Below, one piece after another: positions 8,907 to 17,400 of a stretch of 64,000 nucleotides of DNA. Position 1 is the stretch's first letter, and each line of letters opens with the position of its first letter. The translations under genes and the position numbers were made by a program. Under the pieces are notes generated by a model. That model was not told where the DNA came from, did not search any database, and was given only the letters and a program-made list of their open reading frames with translations. This stretch comes from Hymenobacter setariae (lineage in GTDB: Bacteria; Bacteroidota; Bacteroidia; Cytophagales; Hymenobacteraceae), in the NCBI RefSeq assembly GCF_007713685.1, contig NZ_VMRJ01000003.1, positions 186,001 through 250,000 of the forward strand. Reading direction: 5' to 3'.

Positions 8907-9203
8907 ACTAGTAAGGCTATAGGAGGGCTGCCGGGCGCTTGGCCTAAGGCAGCGGAAAGAGCGGGAGCGCCAGCCCGGCGCTACAGCAAGCCTATTAGGC
9001 TGCCGCGCTGCTCGCCGGTGGGCCGGCCGCAACTAGGGAAGGTGGTAAACCCGCTAAAAACGAAAAGGTTTGCCTCAACACCCAGCTACGCCGCCCGCCA
9101 TACAGACGCCCAGGACCGACATACAACAACACGCCTGCAGCGAAGCAGCAGCGTGGGCATGGGACGAGCGGAGGTAGGAGGTAGGGCGCACGGCAAGCAA
9201 CTT

Positions 9204-9299
9204 GTTTTTATATGACCAGGAATTGGCACCGTTCTAGCACGCTGCTAGAGGTTGCCGGCGTTTCGTCGAGCCAGTCTCTCCACGCCTCTTTATAAAAAC
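9204..9299 (-). promoter_or_regulatory. SAM-I type (S-box) riboswitch ahead of the cys operon
   Basis: Read on the minus strand, the leader contains AGAGGCGTGGAGAGACTGGC, then GACGAAACGCCGGCAACCTC, then GGTGCCAATTCCTG. These are the conserved S-box blocks (AGAG..GGAGGGA..GGCCC, GAAACC.GGCAACC, GGTGCCAATTCC) in the right order. The closing P1 helix is visible as a perfect 9-bp pairing of GTTTTTATA (9291-9299) with TATAAAAAC (9204-9212). It would sense S-adenosylmethionine and lower cys expression when methionine supply is high. I see no clear intrinsic terminator just downstream, so the expression platform is unknown. Except for the putative leader RNA, 8907-9203 shows no gene. Confidence 0.88.
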
Positions 9300-9329
9300 A
9301 ATCCTTCAGAATATGAGGAATTGATGTGA

Positions 9330-9362
9330 CAAAGGTAAGGCGCCAAATTTTAAACTGCCAAG
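9330..9362 (-). promoter_or_regulatory. Bacteroidota-type promoter for the cys operon
   Basis: On the minus strand, TTGG at 9361-9358 is followed after 20 nt by TACCTTTG at 9337-9330. This fits the TTTG / N19-21 / TAnnTTTG pattern of the Bacteroidota housekeeping sigma factor. Transcription would begin near 9322, about 25 nt before the riboswitch P1 helix. Confidence 0.65.
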
Positions 9363-9424
9363 CCAGCTAACTTTCGGTTTCTATCTTACGCTCCAGCTTA
9401 CTTTCCTTCGTTATCTTAGTTGTT

Positions 9425-9895
9425 ATGAAATCCCTATTCATTCTTGGCTGGCTACTATTGCCAGTGGTCGGCTTTGCGCAGCAGGCGCCGGCCGCGCCTG
9501 CTGCGCCCGCTGCCAAGGTTCCCGTTGTGCTGCCTCCCAAAAAGGCTAACGCCATTCTCATCCAGCGCCGCGATAGTGGTCTTGTGGCCCTCACCGCCCT
9601 CATGCAGGGCCTCGTCAACCGCGGCTATACTATTAAGGATGTCAACCGCGAGCAGCTGACCGTGCGCACCGAGCCCCGCCCCGTGTCGGAGGTGGGCGCT
9701 GTGATAGTGGAGGGGGCCGTGCAGGGCCGGCAGTTTGTGCTCACTGGGGCCTTCGCGCCGGAGGTGACGAGCCGGCGCTCCACGCCCATCGTGTACCCCG
9801 GCGAAGGCCGCCCCGACCGGGCCTCGAAGGCCTGGGAAGAGCTAGTGAAAACAGCTGGCCTGCTGAAGGGAAATATCACTTACCGCACCCAATAA
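9425..9895 (+). CDS. Secreted protein of unknown function
   Basis: A 156-residue protein with a clear signal peptide (MKSLFILGWLLLPVVGFAQ, cleavage near residue 19), followed by an Ala/Pro repeat (QQAPAAPAAPAAK). The mature part is a small mixed alpha/beta domain beginning KANAILIQRRDSGLVALTAL. I do not recognise the family. The phrasing (RGYTIKDVNREQLTVRTEPR) resembles small periplasmic or outer-membrane accessory domains that bind no obvious cofactor. It is divergent from the cys operon and 93 bp before the sugar cluster. It may be its first gene or an independent unit. Confidence 0.8.
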   Translation: MKSLFILGWLLLPVVGFAQQAPAAPAAPAAKVPVVLPPKKANAILIQRRDSGLVALTALMQGLVNRGYTIKDVNREQLTVRTEPRPVSEVGAVIVEGAVQGRQFVLTGAFAPEVTSRRSTPIVYPGEGRPDRASKAWEELVKTAGLLKGNITYRTQ

Positions 9896-9958
9896 CTGGC
9901 GAAGAGACCTAGGGCTACCCTATACTAGGCACCCTGCCCAAGGGGGCGGGGTGCGTTG

Positions 9959-9966
9959 TACTTTTG
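9959..9966 (+). promoter_or_regulatory. Possible -7 element ahead of the sugar cluster
   Basis: TACTTTTG matches TAnnTTTG and lies 23 nt before the GTG start at 9989. No convincing -33 TTTG is seen, so this is tentative. Confidence 0.35.
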
Positions 9967-9988
9967 CGTTGCTTTTACGTAATTTTCA

Positions 9989-11050
9989 GTGAAGAAAGCG
10001 CTTTACTTAATTGGCTCGCCCAACCAAACCACGCAGATGCACGGCGTGGCCCAGCTACTCGAAGATGAGTACGAGCCGTACTTCAGCCAGCTCTACTACG
10101 ACGGCTGGATGCGCGGCTTCTACGAATGGCTGATTCGCAACGAGCTGCTGAAAACGACCATCGTGCAGGGCCACATCAAGGAGAAGGCCGACAAATACCT
10201 AGCCCAGCACGGCCTGCGCAATGATTTTGAAAACCGGGTGTTTGGCCACGACTACGACCTCATCGTGTGCTGCTCCGACATCATCGTGCCCTGGAACTTG
10301 CTAGCTAAAACCAAGTCGGTATTTGTGCAGGAGGGCATGACTGACCCGCTCAACCTGTGGGCACGGCTGGTCAAGAAGTTCACCAACTTTCCCATTCTCA
10401 CCATCAGCACTGCGCTGAATGGGATGAATAATATCTGCGACGTGTACTGCGTGGCCTCGCCTGGCTACGCCGAGCACTTCGCCAAAATCGGGGTCGATAA
10501 GGACAAGCTCATCGTGACGGGGATTCCCAACTTCGACGATATTGAGAAGTTGCGCCACAATTCGTTTCCGCATCGGGGCTATGTACTCGTGGCCACCACC
10601 GACATGCGCGAAACCTTCCGGCCCGACAACCGCAAGAAGTTTATCAAGCACGCCACGCGCATCGCGGCCGGCCGGCCCATGATTTTCAAGTTTCACCCCA
10701 ACGAAAACATGGAGCGCGCCACCGCCGAAGTAAAGAAGTACGCGCCGCCCGGCACGCTCATCTTTACTAGTGGTAATACGGAGGAGATGATAGCCAACTC
10801 GGTAGAGCTCATAACGCAGTATAGCACAGTAGCCTACGTGGGCTTGGCCCTAGGTATCCCGGTGCATTCTTACTTCGATGTAGAGGACCTTAAGCGCAAG
10901 CTACCCATCCAAAATGGGGGGGCCAGCGCCCGGCGCATCGCCGACATTTGCCGGCAGTTCGGTCAGTTTGCAGGCACCGGTCCCGAGTTTGTGCGGCAAT
11001 ACCAACCCACTAATGCCCAACCTAAGCTCGTAGCCGCCTCCACCACCTAG
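9989..11050 (+). CDS. HP-motif glycosyltransferase-like protein of the sugar cluster
   Basis: A 353-residue protein starting at GTG (GTGAAGAAAGCG). It shows a Rossmann-like N-terminus (KKALYLIGSPNQTTQMHGVA), an HP motif at His236-Pro237 (FKFHPNEN), and downstream ITQYSTVAYVGLALGIPVHS. An HP motif followed by a Ser/Thr-rich nucleotide-binding segment is characteristic of the CDP-glycerol phosphotransferase and polysialyl/KpsS-like transferase fold. I infer that it transfers the activated sugar made by the genes downstream, probably from a CMP donor. A UDP-GlcNAc 2-epimerase-like GT-B fold is the main alternative. No signal peptide is seen, so it probably acts on the cytoplasmic side. The next gene is 66 bp downstream on the same strand. 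Confidence 0.7.
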   Translation: MKKALYLIGSPNQTTQMHGVAQLLEDEYEPYFSQLYYDGWMRGFYEWLIRNELLKTTIVQGHIKEKADKYLAQHGLRNDFENRVFGHDYDLIVCCSDIIVPWNLLAKTKSVFVQEGMTDPLNLWARLVKKFTNFPILTISTALNGMNNICDVYCVASPGYAEHFAKIGVDKDKLIVTGIPNFDDIEKLRHNSFPHRGYVLVATTDMRETFRPDNRKKFIKHATRIAAGRPMIFKFHPNENMERATAEVKKYAPPGTLIFTSGNTEEMIANSVELITQYSTVAYVGLALGIPVHSYFDVEDLKRKLPIQNGGASARRIADICRQFGQFAGTGPEFVRQYQPTNAQPKLVAASTT

Positions 11051-11116
11051 GTAGGAACCCATAAACGGTGCGCGTTACGCTTTGTACCAATTATGTTACG
11101 TTTTATACTATAGCCT

Positions 11117-11911
11117 ATGCTCACGCTAATTCAGGCCCGTCGTGGCTCTTCCCGTCTGCCCGACAAAGTAAGCCTTGACCTCGTGGGCCAGCCGCTGCTC
11201 GTGCGCCAGGTAGAGCGGGTGCAACAGGCCAGCCGCGCCGGCCGTGTAGCCGTGATTACGACCGACGAAGCGAGCGACGACCCACTCGCCGCGCTGTGCG
11301 AGCAGCACGGCATTGAGGTGTTCCGGGGCTCGGCCCTCGACCTGCTCGACCGCCACTACCAAGCTGCGCTGCACTTTGGCGAGACCGAGGCCGTGGTGAA
11401 AATTCCGAGCGACTGCCCGCTCATCGACCCCGCCATTATTGACAAGGTCCTAGGGGTGTATGAAGACACCAAGGGGCAGTATGACTTCGTGAGCAACCTG
11501 CACCCCGCCACGTACCCCGACGGCAACGACGTGGAAGTAATGACCTTCGCCGCCCTCGAAACGGCGTGGCGCGAGGCCCAGCGCCCGTTGGAGCGCGAGC
11601 ACACCACGCCGTTCTTTTGGGAAAACCCCGACCGCTTTCGGCTGGCCAACGTGACTTGGGAAACGGGGCTGGACTACTCCATGTCGCACCGCTTCACCAT
11701 CGATTATCCGGCCGACTATGACTTCATAAAAGCCGTGTACGAAGCGCTTTACCCTGCCAATCCTAGGTTCGGGATGGACGACATGCTGACTTTATTAAAA
11801 CAAAGGCCGGACATTTACGCCTTAAATGCCGACCTGGCCGGCGTGAACTGGTACCGCAACCACCTAGGTGAGTTGAAAACCGTGGACGCGGCCAATACGA
11901 AGCAACTCTAA
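11117..11911 (+). CDS. SpsF/NeuA-like cytidylyltransferase
   Basis: A 264-residue nucleotidyltransferase. The N-terminus LIQARRGSSRLPDKV is the CTP-binding signature of the SpsF/KdsB/NeuA group. It is followed by DCPLIDPAIIDKV, a metal and CTP-contact region. Such enzymes activate ulosonic acids as CMP-sugars, or in SpsF proteins serve polysaccharide synthesis with unknown substrate. The neighbouring NeuB-like synthase and KdsC-like phosphatase make a CMP-ulosonate synthetase the best reading. The exact sugar cannot be told from sequence. It is followed by a ~107-bp palindrome before the transketolase genes. Confidence 0.82.
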   Translation: MLTLIQARRGSSRLPDKVSLDLVGQPLLVRQVERVQQASRAGRVAVITTDEASDDPLAALCEQHGIEVFRGSALDLLDRHYQAALHFGETEAVVKIPSDCPLIDPAIIDKVLGVYEDTKGQYDFVSNLHPATYPDGNDVEVMTFAALETAWREAQRPLEREHTTPFFWENPDRFRLANVTWETGLDYSMSHRFTIDYPADYDFIKAVYEALYPANPRFGMDDMLTLLKQRPDIYALNADLAGVNWYRNHLGELKTVDAANTKQL

Positions 11912-11918
11912 ACCACCT

Positions 11919-12025
11919 GTCATGCTGACACTGGTAGCCTCTTATCACGGCTGCCAGCGTCAGAAATTAGTTACCCATCCGAGCGCCGCGAATGTGATAA
12001 GATGCTTCGCAAGCTCAGCATGACA
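11919..12025. repeat. Long palindromic repeat, copy 1
   Basis: It begins TGTCATGCTGA and ends GCTCAGCATGACA, with inner arms CTTATCACG and GTGATAAGATGC. One arm has drifted (CACTGGTAGCC where other copies have a GCTTGCGAAGC-like segment). It is ~107 nt long and lies in the spsF-like/transketolase gap. Confidence 0.85.
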
Positions 12026-12041
12026 AACGCGAAAAGGCGAT

Positions 12042-12899
12042 ATGACTTCTGAAAAACAAAACGAGCTAAAAGAACTCGCCCTGCGCGTGCGCGAGCACAT
12101 TGTGCGCCTCAGCACCGATGGCGGCTGCTTCACCGGCGCTTCGCTAAGCTGCGCCGACCTGCTGGTGTATCTCTACGCCGACTTCCTGAATGTGCGGCCC
12201 GACAACCTGCAAGACCCCGAGCGCGACTACCTCTTCCTGAGCAAGGGCCACGACGTGCCGGCGCTTTACGGAGTGTTTGCCGAGCTAGGTTTCATACCTA
12301 AGGAGCGGCTGGACAATCACTTGAAGACCAGCGACAGCATCTACTGGCACCCCAACCGGAACGTGCCGGGTGTGGAGTTTCACAGCGGCTCCCTAGGTCA
12401 CTTGCCGAGCGTGGCGATGGGCGTAGCCCTCGATGCGCGCCTGCGCGGCCAAGACCAGAAAGTTATCGTGATAACTGGCGATGGCGAGCTGAACGAGGGC
12501 ACCTGCTGGGAAGCTGTACTAGTAGCCAGCGCCCACAAGCTCAACAACCTGACGTTCGTGGTTGACCGCAACCACTTCCAGGCCAACATTGCCACCGAGG
12601 AGCTGATTCCGCTGGAGCCGCTGGCCCCCAAATTCGAGGCGTTTGGTGCTGAAGTGCGCCGCATCGACGGCCACGACTTCGTGGCACTGGAAGAGGCCTT
12701 CCAAGCGCTGCCTTTCAGCGACACCAAGCCGTCGGTTATCATCTGCGACACGGTGCGCGGCAAGGGCCTGCCCAGCATCGAGCGCCGCGCCGACCGCTGG
12801 TTCTGCAATTTCAGCAGCGACGAGGTAGTGGAACTCCTGAAGGAACTGCACAGCCAAGAAGCCACCACGCTCACCAGCGAAACCCTCACCGTCCGTTAA
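12042..12899 (+). CDS. Transketolase, N-terminal (TPP-binding) subunit
   Basis: A 285-residue protein equal to the first half of a transketolase. It carries SKGHDVPALYG near 67-77 and the thiamine diphosphate motif GDG at 146-148 ending at Asn177 (GDGELNEGTCWEAVL...VVDRN). With the next gene it would form the two-subunit type of transketolase common in surface-polysaccharide clusters. It would transfer a two-carbon ketol unit to an aldose. Housekeeping transketolases are single ~660-residue chains, so the split form inside a sugar cluster suggests a dedicated role. The donor and acceptor are unknown. Confidence 0.93.
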   Translation: MTSEKQNELKELALRVREHIVRLSTDGGCFTGASLSCADLLVYLYADFLNVRPDNLQDPERDYLFLSKGHDVPALYGVFAELGFIPKERLDNHLKTSDSIYWHPNRNVPGVEFHSGSLGHLPSVAMGVALDARLRGQDQKVIVITGDGELNEGTCWEAVLVASAHKLNNLTFVVDRNHFQANIATEELIPLEPLAPKFEAFGAEVRRIDGHDFVALEEAFQALPFSDTKPSVIICDTVRGKGLPSIERRADRWFCNFSSDEVVELLKELHSQEATTLTSETLTVR

Positions 12900-12908
12900 T
12901 TATCATTC

Positions 12909-13014
12909 TGTCATGCTGACGAAGGAAGCATCTTATCACGGCTGCCTTCGCCAGAATTAGCTAGTAACCGAGCACTGTGAACGTGATAAGATGCTTCGCA
13001 GGCTCAGCATGACA
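12909..13014. repeat. Long palindromic repeat, copy 2
   Basis: It starts TGTCATGCTGACGAAGGAAG and ends GCAGGCTCAGCATGACA, with inner arms CATCTTATCACG and CGTGATAAGATG. It is ~106 nt and of the same size class as copy 1. It fills the gap between the two transketolase subunit genes. Confidence 0.88.
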
Positions 13015-13020
13015 TACCAT

Positions 13021-13974
13021 ATGAATTACGAACAGCTTATCCACGAAACCGCGCTGGCCGATGAGCGGCTCATCGTGATGACAGCCGAAAACCGCGCCCT
13101 TATCCGCAACCTGCCGGGGCCGCTGGGGCAGCGCTTTATCGACACGGGCATCACCGAGCAAACTATGATAGGTGCGGCGGCCGGCCTGGCCCTACGCGGC
13201 CGCGTGCCGGTGGTACACGCGCTGGCTACCTTTCTCACGCTGCGGGCGTTTGAATTTATCCGCACCGACGTGGGTATTGCCAACTTACCGGTGAAAATCA
13301 GTTCGTTTGTGCCCGGCTTTTTATCCGATGGCAACGGGCCGACGCACCAAGCCATCGAGGATATTTCGCTGATGCGCGGCATCCCCGGCATGACTGTTTT
13401 TGCCGCCGCCGACGAGCAGGACATGCTGGCCATGCTGCCCGCCATCTGGGCTTCGCCCAGCCCGGCCTACGTGCGTGTCAACACCCGCCCGGCCACTTAC
13501 CAGCACGCGCCGTTTGAAATCGGCAAGGCCGAAATCGTGAGCGAAGGCTACGACGTAACCATCCTCACCTACGGCATGCTGTTCGAGCAAGCGCTCATCG
13601 CCAAAGACTTGCTGACCGAAGCCGGCTACTCGGTGGGCCTCGTGAACCTGCGCAGCCTCAAGCCGCTCGACTCGGCCGCCGTGCTGAACGTGGTGAAAAC
13701 TGGCGGCCTCGTTGTGACCCTAGAAGACCACTTTCAGACTGGTGGCCTCTACTCCATCGTGGCCGAGCTGCTGCTCGAAAACGAGCTGACTGCCAAAGTG
13801 CTGCCGCTGGCACTCAAGGAAAAGTGGTACAAGCCAGGCCGCCTGAGCGAAGTGCTCGAATACGAAGGCTTTACGGGCCAGCACATTGCTCGTCGCATTG
13901 GCGAGAAGCTGGGCGATAAGGCGAACGCCTTCAACGAGCGGACTGAGGTAATCGAAAACCAGTTTGCCGAATAG
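13021..13974 (+). CDS. Transketolase, C-terminal subunit
   Basis: A 317-residue protein with the pyrimidine-binding and C-terminal transketolase domains. It contains DTGITEQTMIGAAAGLALRG, with the glutamate that activates TPP, and the segment FVPGFLSDGNGPTHQAIEDI. I take ATG 13021 (MNYEQLIHETALADERL) because earlier in-frame ATGs lie inside the palindromic repeat. It pairs with the preceding gene despite the ~120-bp repeat-bearing gap. The combined length of ~600 residues is close to a full transketolase. Confidence 0.93.
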   Translation: MNYEQLIHETALADERLIVMTAENRALIRNLPGPLGQRFIDTGITEQTMIGAAAGLALRGRVPVVHALATFLTLRAFEFIRTDVGIANLPVKISSFVPGFLSDGNGPTHQAIEDISLMRGIPGMTVFAAADEQDMLAMLPAIWASPSPAYVRVNTRPATYQHAPFEIGKAEIVSEGYDVTILTYGMLFEQALIAKDLLTEAGYSVGLVNLRSLKPLDSAAVLNVVKTGGLVVTLEDHFQTGGLYSIVAELLLENELTAKVLPLALKEKWYKPGRLSEVLEYEGFTGQHIARRIGEKLGDKANAFNERTEVIENQFAE

Positions 13975-13986
13975 TATCTCCCCCGT

Positions 13987-14071
13987 CTGTCATGCTGAGC
14001 TTGCGAAGCATCTTATCACGGTCAGGTATAAAGCCAAACGTGATAGATGCTTCGCAAGCTCAGCATGACAG
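13987..14071. repeat. Long palindromic repeat, copy 3
   Basis: The arms CTGTCATGCTGAGCTTGCGA and TCGCAAGCTCAGCATGACAG are perfect complements, continued inward by AGCATCTTATCACG and CGTGATAGATGCT. It is ~85 nt and the best-preserved copy. It lies between the transketolase and aminotransferase genes. Confidence 0.9.
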
Positions 14072-14112
14072 ACGTTGTTGTTTCTTAACGTTCTAGCTGA
14101 TCTGCTAATTTT

Positions 14113-15414
14113 ATGAATTTCCCCAAATCTGACGACCTCTACGCTCGGGCGCAGAAAATCATGACGCCCGTAACCCAGACCCTGGCCAAGGGCCCGGGTC
14201 AGTACACCAAAGGCGCGTCGCCCAAGTACGTGAAGCGCGGCAAAGGTGCGCACGTGTGGGACGTCGATGGCAACGAATACATTGACTACCAAATGGGTAT
14301 CGGTCCCTTAAGCCTGGGCTACGCTTACCCTAGGGTCGATGAGGCCATCAAGGCGCAGCTCGAAGACGGCATCACGTTCTCGATGATGCACGAGCTGGAA
14401 GTAGAGGTAGCGGAGCTGATTCATGAGATTATTCCCAACGCCGAGAGCATCCGCATCTCCAAAACTGGGGCTGATGTGTGTTCGGCAGCGGTGCGCGTGA
14501 GCCGCGCCTTCACGGGCCGCCCCCACGTGTTGTGCTGCGGCTACCACGGCTGGCACGATTGGTACATCGGCACCACGAGCCGCGACAAGGGTATTCCACA
14601 GGAAAGCAAGGACCTCGTAAGCGCGTTTGAATACAACAACCTCGATTCGTTCAAGGAATTGCTGACCGAAGACGTGGCCTGCGTTATCCTAGAGCCCTTC
14701 ATCTTCGACGCGCCTAAGGACAACTTCCTGCACGAAGTAGCCCGCCTCTGCAAAGAGAACGGCACGCTGCTGATTTTTGACGAGATGTGGACCGGCTTCC
14801 GCATCGCCATCGGCGGCGCGCAGGAGTACTTCGGCATCACGCCCGACCTAGCGGTGTACTCAAAGGCGTGCGCCAATGGCATGCCCATCGCGCTGCTGAC
14901 CGGCCGCAAAGACGTGCTGCAACTGTTTGAGCAAGACGTATTCTTCTTCACCACCTTCGGCGGTGAAGCACTGAGCTTGGCAGCCACCATCGCTACTATC
15001 AGCGAGATGCGCGAGAAGAATGTGCCCGCGTTCCTGGCCAGCCAGGGCAACAAGCTGAAGGAAGGCTACAACCAAATTGCCGCCGACCTAGGCCTGAGCA
15101 GCTACACTAAGTGCTACGGCTACGACTGCCGCAGCATCGTGACTTTCGATGCCAGTGCCGGCAACCCGCTGGAAGTGAAAGCCTTCGTGCAGCAGGAGCT
15201 ATTCAAGCAGGGCATCTTGTGGGGCGGCTTCCACAACATGAGCTTCTCGCACACCGACGAAGACGTGGCCAAGACCCTAGACGCCTACCGTGCCGTGCTG
15301 CCGCTGCTGAAAGACGCCATCGAAAAAGGCGACGTAGCCAGCCGCCTCGAAGGCGAGCCGGTAGAGGCTGTGTTCCGAAAGGTGACGAACGCTGCGCCGG
15401 TGAAGGCGAAGTAA
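14113..15414 (+). CDS. Class III aminotransferase, glutamate-1-semialdehyde aminomutase-like
   Basis: A 433-residue PLP enzyme of the GSA-aminomutase subgroup. The N-terminus reaches YTKGASPKYVKRGKGAHVWDV and GNEYIDYQMGIGPLSLG. FDEMWTGFR contains the PLP-ring aspartate. YSKACANG carries the Schiff-base lysine, Lys251. HemL itself makes 5-aminolevulinate, but paralogues in sugar clusters transaminate or rearrange amino groups on carbohydrates. Here it stands between the transketolase and an SDR/NeuB set, with no other heme gene nearby, so I infer it acts on a sugar. Only function testing would separate aminotransferase from aminomutase. Confidence 0.88.
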   Translation: MNFPKSDDLYARAQKIMTPVTQTLAKGPGQYTKGASPKYVKRGKGAHVWDVDGNEYIDYQMGIGPLSLGYAYPRVDEAIKAQLEDGITFSMMHELEVEVAELIHEIIPNAESIRISKTGADVCSAAVRVSRAFTGRPHVLCCGYHGWHDWYIGTTSRDKGIPQESKDLVSAFEYNNLDSFKELLTEDVACVILEPFIFDAPKDNFLHEVARLCKENGTLLIFDEMWTGFRIAIGGAQEYFGITPDLAVYSKACANGMPIALLTGRKDVLQLFEQDVFFFTTFGGEALSLAATIATISEMREKNVPAFLASQGNKLKEGYNQIAADLGLSSYTKCYGYDCRSIVTFDASAGNPLEVKAFVQQELFKQGILWGGFHNMSFSHTDEDVAKTLDAYRAVLPLLKDAIEKGDVASRLEGEPVEAVFRKVTNAAPVKAK

Positions 15415-15511
15415 TTTATTCTACGCAAAGCTCACCCCTAGCTCCCTCGCCTTAGGGAAGGGAGCTAGCTTTTGGCTTCGATTCAAGCGTTAAGTGAAAT
15501 AGCAAAATCTT

Positions 15512-15703
15512 ATGCAAATCACAAGACCCAAAATTTTAGGGACATTGAAAATAAGCAGAATGATGGCTGGCAACTTAGCTGTTATGAATGACATAAAGAA
15601 TGCGCCCAATAAGCTAATTGTAACGGTCAATTCTATTGAGCATGGGGAAGAGCTTATTGCTAAAATTAAAGCGGCTAGTCCGGGCGATATAATAACTGTT
15701 TAG
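15512..15703 (+). CDS. Small ORF of unknown function inside the sugar cluster
   Basis: A 63-codon frame from ATG 15512, clearly AT-richer than its neighbours, ending ...IAKIKAASPGDIITV. The C-terminal half (KLIVTVNSIEHGEELIAKI) looks like a folded beta-alpha unit. I do not recognise a family. It is coding-oriented with the cluster and sits in a 375-bp gap. It may be a real small protein or a decayed gene fragment. Confidence 0.45.
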   Translation: MQITRPKILGTLKISRMMAGNLAVMNDIKNAPNKLIVTVNSIEHGEELIAKIKAASPGDIITV

Positions 15704-15789
15704 ATAAGCTTTACTTCTCATACTAAGCTCTTCTCTACCCTTACCAAAGAGTGGTTAGGGGGAGGCGATACGTTAGGTAAGATACTGCC

Positions 15790-16596
15790 ATGAATTTCTT
15801 CGACTTAACCAACAAAACGGCCATCGTTACCGGCGCGTGCGGCCTCATCGGCCAGAAGCACTGCGAGGCACTGGCCATAGCCGGCGCCAACGTAGTTGTA
15901 GCTGACTTGCACATCGAGAAGGCCCGTGAGGTGGCCGCTGGGCTGCCCGGTAGTATTCACCTGCCGCTGGCAGTGGATGTCACGTCGCCCGAGTCGTTGG
16001 CCGCAGCGCGTGATGAAATTATTACCCATTTTGGGCACATCGACGTGTTGGTGAACAATGCGGCCATCAACGACATGTTTGAGAACCCGGCGATGGCGGC
16101 CGACCTCAGCAAGTTTGAGAACTTCCCGCTCGCTACCTTTCGGCAGGTGCTCGATGTGAACGTGACGGGTATCTTCTTGGCGGCGCAGGTATTTGGCACG
16201 CCCATGGCCGAGCAGGGCTCGGGCTCTATCATCAACGTGGCCAGCACCTACGGCATCGTGGGGCCCGACCAAAACATCTACCGCAACGAAGCGGGCGAGC
16301 AAACATTTTATAAATCACCATCTTATCCAGTGAGCAAGGGTGCCGTGGTGAACTTCACCCGCTACCTGGCTGCCTACTGGGGCAACAAGGGCGTGCGCGT
16401 GAATACGCTCTCGCCAGGCGGCGTTGAGAACAGCCAAGATGCCTTCTTCGTGAAGCAGTACAGCGCTAAAACGCCCCTAGGTCGCATGGCAGCGCCCACC
16501 GACTACCAAGGCGCGGTGGTATTTCTGGCCTCTGATGCATCGGGCTACATGACGGGCGCTAACCTCGTGGTAGACGGCGGCTGGACGGCTATTTAA
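15790..16596 (+). CDS. Short-chain dehydrogenase/reductase of the sugar cluster
   Basis: A 268-residue classical SDR. The nucleotide-binding glycine motif is TGACGLIG at 14-21. The NNAAI strand and a YPVSK catalytic Tyr-x-x-x-Lys are present, preceded by the active-site serine in NVASTYG. The end VVDGGW is typical. It would oxidise or reduce a hydroxyl/keto group with NAD(P)H. Cluster context suggests a sugar phosphate or sugar nucleotide substrate, comparable in role to PtmA-type reductases of flagellin-glycan loci. Specificity is not visible. Confidence 0.9.
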   Translation: MNFFDLTNKTAIVTGACGLIGQKHCEALAIAGANVVVADLHIEKAREVAAGLPGSIHLPLAVDVTSPESLAAARDEIITHFGHIDVLVNNAAINDMFENPAMAADLSKFENFPLATFRQVLDVNVTGIFLAAQVFGTPMAEQGSGSIINVASTYGIVGPDQNIYRNEAGEQTFYKSPSYPVSKGAVVNFTRYLAAYWGNKGVRVNTLSPGGVENSQDAFFVKQYSAKTPLGRMAAPTDYQGAVVFLASDASGYMTGANLVVDGGWTAI

Positions 16597-16743
16597 ACCG
16601 GATACTCGGCGGTGGGTGTGCCGCTTGGTTCGCTTTTTGACAAGCTACCTAGGTGGGTGATACGGGCGTTGCAACGCTCGCGCTACGAGCGCATTGCCTA
16701 TCGGGTACTACCTTTAAACTAGATTTAACTTGACTGTTTTTAT

Positions 16744-17271
16744 ATGAAGCACGCTGACTTAGTAGCTAAAGCCCGCCGCATCAAGCTCGTCCTCACCGAT
16801 TGCGATGGGGTGCTCACCGACGGCGGCGTTTACTACGGCGAAAGCGGCGAAGTGCTCAAGCGCTTCAACATCCGCGATGGCATGGGCGTGGAGCGCCTGC
16901 GCGCCGTGGGCGTGGAAACCGGCATTGTGACCGGCGAGCGCTCGCCCTCGGTGAGTAAGCGCGCCGAAAAGCTCAAAATCACGGAGCTGCACCTCGGCAT
17001 CAAGGATAAGGCGCCGCTGCTGGCCGAGATTTTGAACCGCCTAGGCCTCACGGCCGAGCAGGTAGCCTTTATTGGCGACGACACCAACGATGTGGCCATT
17101 CTGGGCCTAGTAGGGCTGGCGGCTTGCCCCGGCGATGCCACCATTTTTGCTCGCGAGGCAGCTGACTACCGCTGCCAGGCTTTTGGCGGGCAGGGCGCGT
17201 TTCGCGAGCTGGCCGAGCTCATTATCAGCTGCCAAGGCGGCGCGCCCGTGCCGGACCGCGGCTCGGAATAG
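16744..17271 (+). CDS. KdsC-like HAD phosphatase
   Basis: A 175-residue C0-type HAD phosphatase. The catalytic motif DCDGVLTDGG has the nucleophile Asp19 and acid Asp21. Motif II/III regions are VTGERS, KDKAPLLAEI and FIGDDTNDVAIL. The length matches KdsC (~188), the phosphatase removing the 8-phosphate from KDO-8-P. Members next to NeuB genes dephosphorylate the 9-phosphate nonulosonic acid. Its position directly before the NeuB-like gene supports the second kind of role here. Confidence 0.9.
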   Translation: MKHADLVAKARRIKLVLTDCDGVLTDGGVYYGESGEVLKRFNIRDGMGVERLRAVGVETGIVTGERSPSVSKRAEKLKITELHLGIKDKAPLLAEILNRLGLTAEQVAFIGDDTNDVAILGLVGLAACPGDATIFAREAADYRCQAFGGQGAFRELAELIISCQGGAPVPDRGSE

Positions 17272-17400
17272 CCGCGCATTAAAATAAAATATAGGCAACT
17301 TCGTCAGTGCGGGGTAGAGGCTCAAAACTACCAGACCTTTGCGCTGTTAGGTTGCTTTTCTGTTCAGTACCACCCCACCTTTTTTGCTCCCCACCTTTTT

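Noticed and set aside
15430..15480. A terminator hairpin after the GSA-type aminotransferase gene
   Set aside because: The pairing TAGCTCCCT/AGGGAGCTA is present, but the following T-run is short and broken, so I did not call it.
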